This document shows positions 33,913 through 46,189 of a stretch of 64,000 nt of DNA, piece after piece; the first letter of the stretch is position 1; the number at the start of each line of letters is the position of its first letter. A model generated the notes under the pieces. That model was given only the letters and a program-made list of their open reading frames with translations. It was not told where the DNA came from and did not search any database. The stretch spans positions 3,162,001-3,226,000 of the forward strand of contig OY540815.1 in the NCBI GenBank assembly GCA_961205875.1. The letters run 5' to 3'. The stretch is from Sialis fuliginosa. Its lineage: Eukaryota > Arthropoda > Insecta > Megaloptera > Sialidae. The position numbers and the translations under genes are program-made.

Positions 33913-35160
33913 AAAATGAATTGTATGAAGATAATTTTTATCGTAATTATATCAGTGGCCAACAAAAGCAATAATTTTCTATATATTTTTTATATAAGTT
34001 GGGCTATAGCGGGTTGCAAAAAAAAAGAATTAAAATAAAAAAATGGCGGCATTTTGAAAAGTGACTATTCATATTTTGTTTTATGTTTTTAATCTTTCGC
34101 TATCTATACAATAAAAAAAATGTTTTTAACTCAATTCTGCTAACGGTGGTAATAATATGTGTACTGAAGGTATATACACAGCAAATTTGAAGTCAATCGG
34201 TTCAGTAGATCTTGTGATATTATGGCAGCCATTTTCAGTTTCGAGAAAAATGCGTTCAAAGTTTATAAATAGCTGGTTATTCAATGCTACGCATCATCTT
34301 CAAATCGCTGTAACCCGTCAGTTTTTGGAATTTAGCTATAGGGTTTTGAACATATATTTTTGAAATCTTGTTTATTGATAAAATGCCAAAAAAATTTATA
34401 TTTTCACATTTTTAAACTAGAATACCCTCTGAATAAGCGAAAACGATTACTTGTACGAAAAAAGTTGTAAGATCTTTATTGTAGGTAATTTTCTAAACTT
34501 TATATTTGATAATAACTATTTTAGTCATAGAACCAATAGATACAGAGATATTTACTTAAAACTAATTGTTATCACCTTTTGTGGGCTGTAAAAAAGTGGG
34601 ATTGTTGGGGACTTTTTGTACCTAATTTATAAAGACAAATTGAAGTTGTATACAAAAATTCAGCTCATTGCGAATTTTTCCCCAGACACATCTATTTTTC
34701 GTCTAAATGTACTGGACTAACTGTGTATTAATATTGAACAGTATGAACAATCATAGGACACTTACACAAATTAGTTCCATTTACGAATATTACATAATAA
34801 ACACGTTATAGAGTTGATGTACAATATTGTATCATATAGTTTGTAAGTCTGCATAATGAACTCATAGTAATTACAAAACAATTTAACTAGCTGATGAGTT
34901 GGTGACCACTAACAAGGGAACCTTTCCAAGTAGCATATTCAGATCGAGTTTAAATTTTGTACATTTGTATATATGTAGTTAGAGGCGGTCATGGCTAGTA
35001 AGAAAAAAATTATCTTAGCTGCGGTAAAACGGTTTAAGGGGGTGAAATACCCCTATGAAAATGTGCAAAATAATCATATATTTCAAATAACTCTGAAACT
35101 AATTTTAAAAAATCTTAAATACGAAATTTTTATGATTTTTTTTGCTTTTTCAAATAACAA
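33913..35160. other. No gene recognised; repeat-type text only
   Basis: AT-rich. Phrases such as AATTTGAAGTCAATCGGTTC at 34187 and GGCAGCCATTTTCAG are typical of insect non-coding repeats. The 68- and 81-codon open frames (34157-34363 and 34991-35236) have no known motif, and the second runs into the foldback at 35163. Confidence 0.45.
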
Positions 35161-35162
35161 TA

Positions 35163-37635
35163 CACTGCTTGTCACAATTAGTGGGACACTTTTTCAATGT
35201 AACACAGTTTTGGTAAAAATTGTCTTATTAATATGAAAATTCATACAAATCATAAGTGTGGTGTTGTTTCAAAGCCCAAAGAGTAAAAACTTTGTGCGTG
35301 CATCGATAGCGGGTGTACAACCTTTGGATGGGTGAAAAATGGAAAGGGACAATTTCAAGTATTGAAAAAAAAGTTTAAAAACTGTTTATTCCAAGATAAT
35401 GATAAAATTCACATTAATTTTTATACGTAGAACTTATTTGAACCTTAAAGGTATAAACTATTTTTTAAAATCAATATTTAATTCTATTTACCACCTGTTA
35501 TCATCCCCTAAATTTAGGCTATTAGAAATATAGGAAAAAATGAAAGAAATTTTAAAAATTTTCAAGGGTTGTTAGAAATAATCACAATAAATATAAATTT
35601 ACAATTTCAATAAAATCCAGTACTTTTCAACCACTTTTCTACCCTTTAATATTCAACCCCCTGTGTATTACAATTCATTCGAACAACGTAGGTAAAGATA
35701 CATTTTTGAAATGTACAAAATAGGTAGTAAACTGTATATACAACAGTACTGTATGTTAAAAAACACAAATAAATTATAAGGGTAGGCATCAACCCTTAAA
35801 TACTAAACCGCCCCAAATAGTAGGGTAGAATATTAAATTTAAGTGTGATTTTACAAGAAATCAATTAATGCTCTTATTTGAAGATTTTCGTGAAAATTTT
35901 GTGCACCACAATTCACCCCTACGGATGTAACTACCCTAAATTAAAAAAATATACACTTTTTTTAAAACATCGTATCTAAAAATTCAGTGGAATTTTTTTG
36001 TCATCCTTTCGTAATATAAAAGGCCGACATTTGATCTCTCTACACCGTTAAAATTAAAACAATACACTATCAAGAACTACCCTTAAATTCTTATTTCTTA
36101 AAAATAAAATACATTTTATTTCAATTAATATTGAAAATATAGGTATCTATGGAAATTAATGGACAATTTACGAGTTTGGCTCAAATTAATCCTATCGTTT
36201 TGACACGTTTCTGATAATGTATTGTTTTAATTTTACCGGTAACGAAAGAGCAAATGTTGGCCTTTTATATTACGAAAGGATTAAACAAAAATACCACGGA
36301 CTGTCTAGATACCATATTTAAAAAAATGTGTATATTTTTTTTAATTGAGGGTACCTATATCCGTAGGGGTGAATTGTGGTGCATAAAATTTTCAAACAAA
36401 TTGTTAAATAACAGCTTTAATTGATTTTTCATAAAATCGCAATTGAATTCAATTTACAACCCTATTATCGGGGGTGATTTAGTTTTTAAGGGTTGATGAC
36501 TACCTTTAAAACTTATTTGTGTTTTTTAACATACAATTCTGTTGTATACACAGTTTACTACACATTTAGTAAATTTCAACGTCTCAGAACGATTGAATTA
36601 ATTTGAGCCAAACTTATGAAAAACTCGTAAATTGTCCATTAATTTCCATAGATACCTATATTTTCAATATTAATTGAAATAAAATTTATTTTATTTTTAA
36701 GAAATAAGAATTTAAGGGTAGTTCCTGATAGTGTATTGTTTTAATTTTAACGGTGTAGAAAGATCAAATGTCGGCCTTTTATATTACGAAAGGATGACAA
36801 AAAAATTCCACTGAATTTTTAGATACGATGTTTTAAAAAAAGTGTATATTTTTTTAATTTAGGGTAGTTACATCCGTAGGGGTGAATTGTGGTGCACAAA
36901 ATTTTCACAAAAATCTTCAAATAAGAGCATTAATTGATTTCTTGTAAAATCACACTTAAATTTAATATTCTACCCTACTATTTGGGGCGGTTTAGTATTT
37001 AAGGGTTGATGCCTACCCTTATAATTTATTTGTGTTTTTTAACATACAGTACTGTTGTATATACAGTTTACTACCTATTTTGTACATTTCAAAAATGTAT
37101 CTTTACCTACGTTGTTCGAATGAATTGTAATACACAGGGGGTTGAATATTAAAGGGTAGAAAAGTGGTTGAAAAGTACTGGATTTTATTGAAATTGTAAA
37201 TTTATATTTATTGTGATTATTTCTAACAACCCTTGAAGATTTTTAAAATTTCTTTCATTTTTTCCTATATTTCTAATAACCTAAATTTAGGGGATGATAA
37301 CAGGTGGTAAATAGAATTAAATATTGATTTTAAAAAATAGTTTATACCTTTAGGGTTCAAATAAGTTCTACGTATAAAAATTTATGTGAATTTTATCATT
37401 ATCTTGGAATAAACAGTTTTTAAACTTTTTTTTCAATACTTGAAATTGTCCCTTTCCATTTTTCACCCCTCCAAAGATTGTACACCCGCTATCGATGCAC
37501 GCACAAAGTTTTTACTATTTGGGCTTTGAAACAACACCATACTTATGATTTGTATGAATTTTCATATTCAGAAGACAATTTTTACCAAAACTGTGTTACA
37601 TTGAAAAAGTGTCCCACTAATTGTGACAAGCAGTG
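35163..37635. mobile_element. Tc1-like 2.5 kb foldback element
   Basis: Left end CACTGCTTGTCACAATTAGT followed by GGGACACTTTTTCAATG, and right end the exact mirror, with TA on both sides (35161-35162 and 37636-37637). The arms are about 1.0-1.1 kb each (for example GCATCGATAGCGGGTGTACA against TGTACACCCGCTATCGATGC). The terminal text resembles Tc1/mariner inverted repeats (CACTG...GGGACAC). The central 36.2-36.6 kb holds a third, more diverged copy of the inner arm. No transposase frame, so it is mobilised in trans if at all. A transcript would fold into a ~1 kb hairpin. Confidence 0.85.
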
Positions 37636-37637
37636 TA

Positions 37638-38267
37638 GTAGACATTCGAAAAAATGAAACCGTTAAACCCCACCTCCCACCCACCCCTATTTCTATTAAC
37701 TAAAATGAATTGTTGTATACAATATGAATTTAAATATATGACATATTTCACAAAAAAATTTTTTAACCCTTTCTCATTTAGTTATTTTAAGGAAAATTAT
37801 TTTTTTTCTACGTGTGAACAAAAAGTATTTTCTTAACGCTAGTTTATATTAACTATTGCTAAAACACAAAAAACACTGTTCTATATTGTTTACAAATACT
37901 ATAATAGTTTATTAAGTATTAGAATAGTTTATTTAATGTTCTTCACTATTTCAAAATTAATTTAAAATATTACGCGTTTAATTTGTTCCCCTCACTTAGT
38001 TACTTCTTTTTATTAAATAAATACATATTAAATAAATAAATTAGTAATATGGAGCATAACGTGGGTGTAATTCACCCGCCGACAACTTTAACCGCATCCA
38101 AATACCTCGTCGATGAGCCGTAACACTCAACTCTTTCTTTAATTTAAAACTTTTTGTATTTACTTTATTTGAACAAAAACAAAACAAAAATACGAAATGT
38201 TAAAAATAATTCTAAAATAATTTTCCAAATTTGAATAAACATTTTTTGTATGTATTTTGTCCTTTTT
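37638..38267. other. No gene recognised
   Basis: AT-rich. The 60-codon frame at 37654-37836 has no known motif. Confidence 0.4.
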
Positions 38268-39358
38268 AGGGTTCCGAAGAAACCCTATTAATATCGCTTT
38301 GTCGTCCGTCCGTATGTCCGTCCGTCCTTTTCACTCAAAGCTAAATAGCTCGTAAATTATATAAGCTAGAAACTTGAAATTTTTACTGAACATGTAAAAT
38401 GACACCCTCTAGTAAAATATGTACAAATTTATTGAATAAATAATTTTTCAGGGGGGGGCAATAAGGAGATAAAGCTAGGTAAAAAAATATTTTTTTTTAT
38501 ACCAAGGCATGTGGCACGTTAAAATGTATAACCAAACAAGCGGAATTTGATCCTTTTTTTATTTTTTTTCTAAATCAAAAATGGTGCCTGTAGGGGGCTT
38601 TAAAGCAAATAAAAAAAAAAACAAAAAAATTGTATACCACGTCAAAATGTACGTCTCAATTAGTAGAATATGCCCATATTTTTTATTTTTTTTCTTACAC
38701 AAAAATGGCGCCTGTAGGGGGCTAAAAGCAGTGTTTCATTTTGTCCCCCCCCCTATCTCTGTAACTACTGGCTCAAAAAATCTGAAAAAAAATTGGTAAC
38801 GAGGCTTTGGTGGGACTATTAACGACAAATACTAAAGTCAATAATATAATTTTAAATTTTGGAATAATAGGGAGGGGTGTAAGAAAATAAAAAAATATTA
38901 TTTTCATATCTAGGCATGTGATATGTCAAAATGTACATCTCAATTCGTAGAACATGACTATATTTTTTATTTTTTTTCTAACTCAAAAATGGCGCCTGTA
39001 GGGAGCTAAAAGCAGTGTTTTATTTTGCCCCCCCCCCCCCCCTCTATCTCTGTAACTACTGGCTCAAAAAATCTGAAAAAAATTTGGTAACGAGGCTTTG
39101 GTGGGACTACCAACGACAAATACTAAAGTCAACAATATAGTTTTAAATTTTGGAATTATAGGGAGGGGCGTCATAAATTTTTTTTTTAATATCTAGGCAT
39201 GTGGTATGTCAAAATATAGATCTCAATTAGTAGAACATGACACTTTTTTATATTTTAACTTTAACTTAAAAATGCACCTGTAAGTGGTTCCAAACATTTC
39301 ACGTAGTACGTACTTCGGAACCCTTATGGCATACACTCGTATATGTCTTGCCCGAATT
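38268..39358 (+). repeat. Repeat family D, copy D7 (full length)
   Basis: AGGGTTCCGAAGAAACCC to CTTGCCCGAATTATTATT with a short (GTCC)n tract. Two inner units have C-runs of 9 and about 14. A deletion of about 20 bp (TATACCACGTCAAAATG in place of TATACCAAGACGTGTGGC...) lies near 38635. A 72-codon frame at 38581-38799 is repeat sequence. Confidence 0.85.
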
Positions 39359-40849
39359 ATTATTCTCTTTTGATGATTTCTGAGTAAAAAATTCTTGAAT
39401 GTTAAAAATCTTGAAATTATTTTATTAGATATCTTGTAAAGTTTACGTTGTTCAAAAAAAAGTTTTCAATGAAATTTCGTGTTTTTACACGTAGAATAAG
39501 ATTTCTAAATAAAAACTATAGGTTCCTATCTTGAAAGCCACGCTAAAATAACAAATAAATATTACTATTCGATTAGCTCTTCACAACCAAACATTTTTTG
39601 GTCTAAAAGTTATTTTTTTCAAATATGTGATGGTTCTGAGATAAAAATCTGTACACTTTAAATGCCCTACCTTGTATATTGAGAAAATGATAAAACAGTG
39701 TATGAGAGAGAGAGAGAAGTAAATATGTATAAAAGCTATATTTAATATCCTGTACCTACTAATTTAATATCGACCACCACAATAGGACAGTTGTTTGTTT
39801 TCTTAAGCAAGTTGTCGAAGTGACCACGGTTGTGTTTAACCCAAACTCTTCGTGTTCCGTGTAGAGAATGTTCAAGTCGAGTTAAGCGTGACTCGAATCC
39901 ACCCACGACCGTTCATTAGAAAAGAAAAACAGATTAATTGAGAAATACGACCATGCTACAAAATAAGCTCCGGATTGTATTACGTTATATTTAGACCCCG
40001 GAGTTATTTTAATTGAGGTATTTTCCATTAAATTATTTTTTGATAACCAATTTTCATTTGCATACAAATATAAACGAAAACGGGTCAAAATATGCAGTAG
40101 AATGACAAAAATATTAAATACATTACTGAATTTTGTGATAATTAATAAAACTGAAATACATAGTTAAATATGATATAAAAATTGATTAATCACCAAAATT
40201 TATGTTTTATTAAAAATTATAGAATCTTGAATATATAACATTTAAAAAAAGCTATTATTGCAAAATATGTTTTAATAAAACAGTCATTCTCAGTACGATT
40301 TATAAAAAACTTATTTAAAAATTTTTCATAAACTATTTTTGCTACAGTGTTCGTTATAATTTTCATTGAAAGTACTAATTAAAAGTTACATTTAAATAAT
40401 TTTTGGATACGCTGCTCTAAAATATACCGCAAAAGTAAATATTATATTTAAATTCATTCACCTATTCTTGTACAACTTTCTTAACATTTTTTTAATCTGC
40501 CTGATATTAAAATATTTCTGGAAAATGTATGTACGTAAAACTATAATTTTATTCTTGTTTCAAAAAATTGTTCATACACTTGGATTATTTGCTTTGAAAT
40601 TTTAAACTCCTCTCTGCATACTTCAATCTTGAAATAAATAAAAACTTGTGGAGGAACAGTATTTGAATATCTGTTTTAAAGAGATGTAAACTCGAAACTT
40701 TTTTTGGGATAAAAGTAGGTATTATTTGCCTTATGGTGGCTTCACATCGACGCAGTTCAATATAAGGCTTTTCGAAAGTATGTAAGTACCTATGCATACA
40801 TGATTCTGAAAACTTTGGCCCGTAATTAAATTCTACTCATGTATCTTTT
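39359..40849. other. No gene recognised; small relics
   Basis: GATATCTTGTAAAGTTTACG at about 39428 echoes 22238. AGTGTTCGTTATAATTTTCA at 40347 is a K relic. GAGAGAGAGAGAGA at 39705 is a microsatellite. Open frames at 39882-40088 and 40585-40797 (-) show no motif. Confidence 0.45.
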
Positions 40850-41110
40850 GCTTCCTCGTAATTTTAATTTTAACTTGATCTTTCCGTTTCAGACAAACAC
40901 TTTTCGTTCCGTGTCTCTGTGTCTGTCCCCTGAATCCTTGACACACGCATAACTTATGAACCACTGAACCGATATTAATGAAACTAAGTTGGTTGGTTGG
41001 GTCTGGCTTGAAGACGGTCCAATTTTAAAATCATGAAAATCGTGTGTAAAGGGGGAGGGGTGATACCCCAAAATATTTATTTTTTCAAGATATTTCAAGA
41101 AAGACACCTC
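40850..41110 (-). repeat. Dispersed repeat family A, copy 3 (partial)
   Basis: CCTGAATCCTTGACACACGC, CATAACTTATGAACCACTGA, ACCGATATTAATGAAAC, GTCTGGCTTGAAGACGGTCC and GTGTGTAAAGGGGGAGGGGT run as the reverse complement of copy 2. It stops at TTTTTTCAAGATATTTCAAG. The overlapping 72- to 113-codon open frames here are repeat-derived. Confidence 0.65.
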
Positions 41111-41600
41111 CCGGGAAAAATTTTAGATCTGAACTTGATAGATCTGCATTTTGATACAAAATACAAGATGTACATAGAAGGGCTAAATTTTATATTTAAG
41201 ATTAATTTTTGTCTGGGAACAGAACCTCCTATTTGTGAAAACGTTCTTTCAACCGGATACAGATGTTTCTGATGTCGATTTTTTAATTTTTCGAATGATT
41301 TTTGAAATTTGATATTTTTAATCAAATCAATTTTTCGAGATACAAAGAAGCCTATGTCCTTCCTCAGGATGAAAGCTATCTCCCTGCCAAATATCATCAA
41401 TATCGGTTCAGCGATTAAGACGTGAAAAGATAACATACAAACAGACAGACAGAGACACTTTAGTATTTATAATATTAATAAACTAAACAGTTTTTGATGT
41501 CGGTGCCAAGTCAATAAAAACTTTATAATAAAGAAAAAAAAGAGAACCGACTTCAAAATCTGTTTTTAATTATTAGGTATACCTATCAGTGTTTTCAAGT
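41111..41600 (+). repeat. Repeat-type tail with GACAGACAGACAG
   Basis: CCAAATATCATCAATATCGG, TTCAGCGATTAAGACGTG, AAACAGACAGACAGAGACAC and TTTAGTATTTATAATATTAA are the 3'-tail phrases of many insect interspersed elements. GAGAACCGACTTCAAAA follows at 41541. Text at 41170-41260 recurs diverged at 42950-43040. Exact family unknown. Confidence 0.45.
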
Positions 41601-41675
41601 CGGTTTTATTTTGTTTAGTTTTTAAATAACATTTCGACCCACTAATAATTTCAATTACGTTTGACAACATTACTT

Positions 41676-42037
41676 AGGGACAATCCATAAATTACGTCAA
41701 ACAAATTTCATAGTTTGTTGACCCCCCTCCCCCTCCCCCTCCCCGGCCTTGTCACAAAAACGAAAGAAATGTTTGTTTTTTCATTTCTATTTATATTATT
41801 TTTATTTATATGAAATTTTTCCTTTCACATTTGAAATTTTCCCAATAACTCTTCACAGGTCTCTAGTTACTAACAACGTATTCATTTTTCCTCTTAGAAT
41901 TCGTATAAAATTCATTGTTTTGATTTTTTAGATGTGACGTCACGAAGCTTGTGACTCCTCCCTCCTTGTCACACCACGTCACATTTTGTAGACCTCCCAT
42001 CCCCCTTAACATGTGACGCAAATTATGGATGGCTCCG
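41676..42037. mobile_element. MITE with CCATAAATTACGTCA termini
   Basis: Left AGGGACAATCCATAAATTAC plus GTCA and right TGACGCAAATTATGGATGGC plus TCCG are inverted. TACTT flanks both (41671-41675 and 42038-42042), a tentative 5 bp TSD. C-rich runs and several TGACGTCA / GTGAC words lie just inside, as in a MITE family I remember from many insects (GGCCATCCATAAATTACGTCAC). The two 60-codon open frames inside are not genes. Confidence 0.7.
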
Positions 42038-42274
42038 TACTTCAATTTGTGCTTGGTACTTCTGTCGATATTTTCAATAAAATATAGGTAATTTCAGAAC
42101 ACGTACTTGATACACAAATTCACTCATGTAAATTATTACGTACGTACATAGGTAATATATAGATAATGAAACAACTCATGCATACATGATTCTAAAAATA
42201 TTTACACCATTTAATAGCAGTCGAAATAATATATTATTTTATAATCAGATAGTCCCATCCTTAATATATATGGG

Positions 42275-44259
42275 ACGTCTGGTTCGTGGCAAATAAAGCC
42301 AAAACGCTGCACTTTTTGATTGGGGTATGCCACTTTCTGTGGTCATATATAAGGTCAAATGAAAGATTTTCAGATAGGGAGCCACTTTAAAATCCGTGTA
42401 GAACACTGTTATATCGGCTATTAAAGATGGCCCTCACGGTTTTTATTAAATTGGCTGTATCTCAGCTCCTAATCATCTGATTTAAATTTTCTTTTGTTTA
42501 TTTTAAAGTTCTTATTGAAAAAAATAGTTTTTATCATTATTCATTTTTCTCTAAATTTTAAGGGTTTCCCACAATTTTCCGAAATCTGAAGATTTCACTT
42601 TTCTTACAAACTTAATTGTTATATAACTTGTTTATTTTGCCCAATAAATTTTTTTTACTTCATATAAAAAAGAAAGATATTTTTTTCTGCGTTCCATTGA
42701 TAACTAGATAATACTGTTTTACTTAACAACTTCTTTGGAAATAGCGTGTTAAACTAAGAAAAATAGATTATTTTTGGATCATTCCAAGTCAAGTTTACCT
42801 GTATTGGTTTCTCGGATTCGAGATTTTGATGGAAATGTCCATTTATACCTTCCCTGAATCAATTCTGACTATTTTTATCACCATGTCTGTCTGTCTGTCT
42901 GTGTGTGTATCTGTTTGTCTGTAAACGTTGTAACTCAAAAATGACAGTACATAGAGGGGTAAAATTTTATATTTAGGATTAATTTGTTTTAAGAAAGAAA
43001 ACTTGATTTTTTTAAAACCGGAAACGGATGTTTACTGTAATTTTTATAATTATTCGAGTTATTTCTGAAACGGTACGTGTTGGAAGAAAATGTTTAAATA
43101 ATAATTGACTTATAATATTATTATTTATAATTTATGTTATGTTCAATTCCTCTCAAAAAAAGTTTTTGAGGTTATAATCGTTTTTTTCAATTATATTCGA
43201 AATGGTTTAAAGCAGAAATAAATTATTGAAATAAAAGTTGTAGAGTACGTTATTTCTATAGTTTATGTTCCATTAATTTTTTTGTATCTTACCAATTAAA
43301 AGAAAATCTTTTTTATTTAATTTTTTATTTTTTTCAATTTTTTTTGTAACAAGTTCATGACAGAACTAAATGTTTATAACAAAAAATGTAGATAACGTTA
43401 TTTTCTATAGTTTATGTTCCATTAATTTTTTTGTATCTCTTACCAATTAAAAAAAAATCTTTTTTATTTAATTTTTTTTTTTCCATTTTTTTTTTAACAA
43501 GTTCATGACAGAATGAAATGTTTATAACAAAATATGTAGAGAACGTTATTATCTATACTTTATGTTCTATTAATTTTTTTATATCTGTCATCAGTAAGCC
43601 AAAATTATTTGTTTTATATTAGTAGATACACGTACATTTTTTTATTGTATAAGAAAGTTCAGTGACATCAATGACAGATTTTTCAATTTTTTAGCTATAC
43701 CATATGAGAAAATTGATCCCAACATAAAATTTCATATGATAAAAGGTAAACATGACATGGAATGATCCAAAAATAGTCAATTTTTCTTAGTTTAACACAC
43801 TTTTTCCAAAGAAGTTGTTAATTAAAACAGTATTATCTTGTTATCAATGGAACGCAGAAAAAAATGTCTTTCTTTTTTGTATGATGTAAAAAAATGATAT
43901 TGGGCACAATAAAAAAGTTATATAAAAATTAAGTTCGTAAAAAAAGTAACATTTTCAGATTTTCGAAAATTGTGAGGAACCCTTAAGATTTAGAGAAAAA
44001 TGAATAATGACAAAAAATAATCTACTCAATAAGAACTTTAAAACAAACAAAAGAAAATTGAAATCAGATGACTAGGAGCTGAGATACAGTCAATTTAATA
44101 AAAACGGTGGGGGCCATCTTTAATAGCCGATATAATGGTGTTCTACACGGATTTTAAAGTGGCTCCCTATCTGAAAATTATTCTTTTGACCTAATCTATG
44201 AGCACAGAAAGTGTCATACCCCAATCAAAAAGTGCAGGGTTTTTTTACGTACCAGACGT
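42275..44259. mobile_element. 2 kb foldback element with ACGTCTGG ends
   Basis: Left arm from ACGTCTGGTTCGTGG through TGCACTTTTTGATTGGGGTA, AGGGAGCCACTTTAAAATCC and GATCATTCCA (about 42787). It is mirrored by the right arm from 43740 to CCAGACGT at 44259. Arms are about 500 bp with moderate divergence. The centre holds a GTCTGTCTGTCTGTCTG stretch and a separate tandem array. No convincing TSD and no transposase. Confidence 0.75.
43236..43645 (+). repeat. Three ~148 bp tandem units in the foldback centre
   Basis: GTAGAGTACGTTATTTCTAT (43240), GTAGATAACGTTATTTTCTA (43388) and GTAGAGAACGTTATTATCTA (43536) open successive units. Each is followed by ATAGTTTATGTTCCATTAAT, a TTTTTTGTATCT stretch and ACAAGTTCATGACAGA. 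T-rich, no coding frame. Confidence 0.7.
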
Positions 44260-44523
44260 ACTAATAGTGCGTTCATGATGAAAGGAACAAATTCGTTTAA
44301 AATTCGGGTAATTATTTTGTGCAAAAACGCTTGAACATGTCGATTAGTATTTTTAGTTGCGGATTTTTTGACATAAGAAAATTGTATACAGGGTGTCTCA
44401 AGAAGAACATATACAGTTATCATTGATTTTTTTAAATGGAATACCCTATATATTATGCCATTTTTGAATTGTACGATGTATTTTGAATACTTTTTGTACA
44501 ACATATCATATCTCTAAAATCAG

Positions 44524-44752
44524 CGGTTTTCGGAATAATGACGTTTGAAAATTGACTTTTTGAAATAGACACAAGTCAAATAAAATGTTTAAATTGAAGA
44601 AATACACCTTGAATTTTTTTTAAGCCAACAAAAACAACCTGGTATTGCAAAAAAAAGAAAAAAAAGAAAAAAAAAGAAAAGAAAAAAAAACTAAAAAAAA
44701 GTTCAATGTTTTTTTGCAATACCAGGTTGTTTTTGTCATTATTCCGAAAACT
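44524..44752. repeat. Hairpin enclosing an oligopurine tract
   Basis: AAAACAACCTGGTATTGCAA (44632) is mirrored by TTGCAATACCAGGTTGTTTT (44714), and TTTTCGGAATAATGAC is mirrored by GTCATTATTCCGAAAA (44735). Between lies about 50 bases of almost pure A/G (AAAAAAGAAAAAAAAGAA type). The 81-codon minus-strand frame across it is low-complexity and not a gene. Confidence 0.7.
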
Positions 44753-45293
44753 TTAGGTAACATAACAATTAAGCAGTGACGATAATAGTAAATCAAGTAG
44801 GAAAAAATTTTGCCGCCGACGCGCTGTTTTGCAATACGCTGCCTAAACCATTCAATATTGAACAAAATAATATATTAAAGAATTGTGTAGAAAAAAAAGA
44901 TCTACAATAAACTATGCGACACCATATATCTAACTTTTATATTTAAGCCACAATGACTGCTTTTATGTTACAAAGAAAATTAAAAATATTTGGGTTCTGT
45001 TTACGTGGACTTATGACCTGCAAAACATTAATCCTTATCGAAATAAATGATTTCATCGTCATAAGTACTTAATGTAGATATAATTTACCCTTTACAGCAT
45101 CCAATTTGGTCGTACCTATAGTTTAGAAAATAACGAAATATGTGTTATACAGGAACATATTATTCTTGCGATGGCTACCCGTGTCGCGGCGTACGGCGAG
45201 AGAGCGTACCAACTAGACGCAGGGCAGAGGAAACAGGCCGGTATTCTTTTGATTGTCAATTGTTTATTTTGTTTTCAATAATTAACTTTTAAA
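44753..45293 (+). mobile_element. Helitron-like family C, 5'- and 3'-truncated copy
   Basis: Parallels 16770-17278: AACATAACAATTAAGCAGTG, AACTTTTATATTTAAGCCAC, AATGACTGCTTTTATGTTAC, TTTACGTGGACTTATGACCT and TTCATCGTCATAAGTACTTA. It diverges after TTAACTTTTAAA, so the CTAG-tipped end is missing. Confidence 0.6.
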
Positions 45294-45691
45294 GGCTGTA
45301 GCCGGGTAGCAATGTAAAATCGGCCTCAACACGGATTTGGCTAATTTTTATTGTGAATGTTGCTCTTTATGTGAGTATTCTCATGCCCAATTATTAGCCT
45401 CTAAACGTTGATAGTTTTTATATTTATATACTTATATTAAAGTAATATAATCGTTCACAAAAATTATGCAAAACTTTTGCTCGCATTTAAAAAAAATTAT
45501 ATTAATAAAAGACCAAATTTTTCGTTGAAAATCAAGAAAGAAATAGGAAGTTATTAATAAAAATAAATAGGTTTAGATAATACGATAACTATTAGTGTGT
45601 AGAACAACGTGTTAAAATTATAGCCCGATCGGTCGATTAGAATTTTGTTTCTGCTTCCCACCAACCGAAAAAAGTGGTTTAGAGAAAAACG
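45294..45691. other. No gene recognised
   Basis: AT-rich flank of the J element. GAGAAAAACGCGTTTAAAG at the end includes the left TSD. Confidence 0.45.
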
Positions 45692-45715
45692 CGTTTAAAG
45701 GATTTGCGGTCAATT

Positions 45716-46088
45716 TATCGTAAACAGTTTATCGTAAAACAGTTTATCGTAAACAGTTCATCGTAAAACAATTTACCGAACGAACAATTTATCGTATGAA
45801 CAATTTACCGTAAGAACAATTTATCGTAAAACAATTTATCGTAAGAACAATTTATCGTATGGACAATTTACCGTAAGAACAATTTATCGTAAAACAATTT
45901 ATCGTAAGAACAATTTATCGTATGGACAATTTACCGTATGAACAATTTATCGTAAAACAATTTATCGTAGAACAATTTATCGTAAAACAATTTATCGTAA
46001 AGCAATTTATCGTAAAGCAATTTATCGTAAAACAATTTATCGTAAAACAATTTATCGTAAAACAATTTATCGTAAAACAATTTATGTA
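45716..46088 (+). repeat. 15 bp minisatellite, left arm of J
   Basis: About 24 copies of AACAATTTATCGTAA with single-base variants (TATCGTAAG, TACCGTATG). In one frame it reads IVKQF repeated, which explains the 75-codon open frame at 45922-46149. It is mirrored by 49857-50219. Confidence 0.9.
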
Positions 46089-46189
46089 TTATTATTGTCA
46101 CAGACTCCACTGGACTTTCTTATACGTATTAAGGTCAAATCAATTATGAAAATATTATATAATATGTTATTATATAGAAACCTTGTTTT

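Noticed and set aside
41095-41436. 113-codon minus-strand frame
   Set aside because: Overlaps family A copy 3 and a repeat tail with GACAGACAG text; another frame on the opposite strand is equally open. Not coding.
45922-46149. Open frame encoding repeated IVKQF units (and its partner at 49793-50005)
   Set aside because: It is the 15 bp minisatellite translated; 15 is a multiple of three, so the frame stays open by default. No start context or domain, and it is mirrored in the opposite arm.
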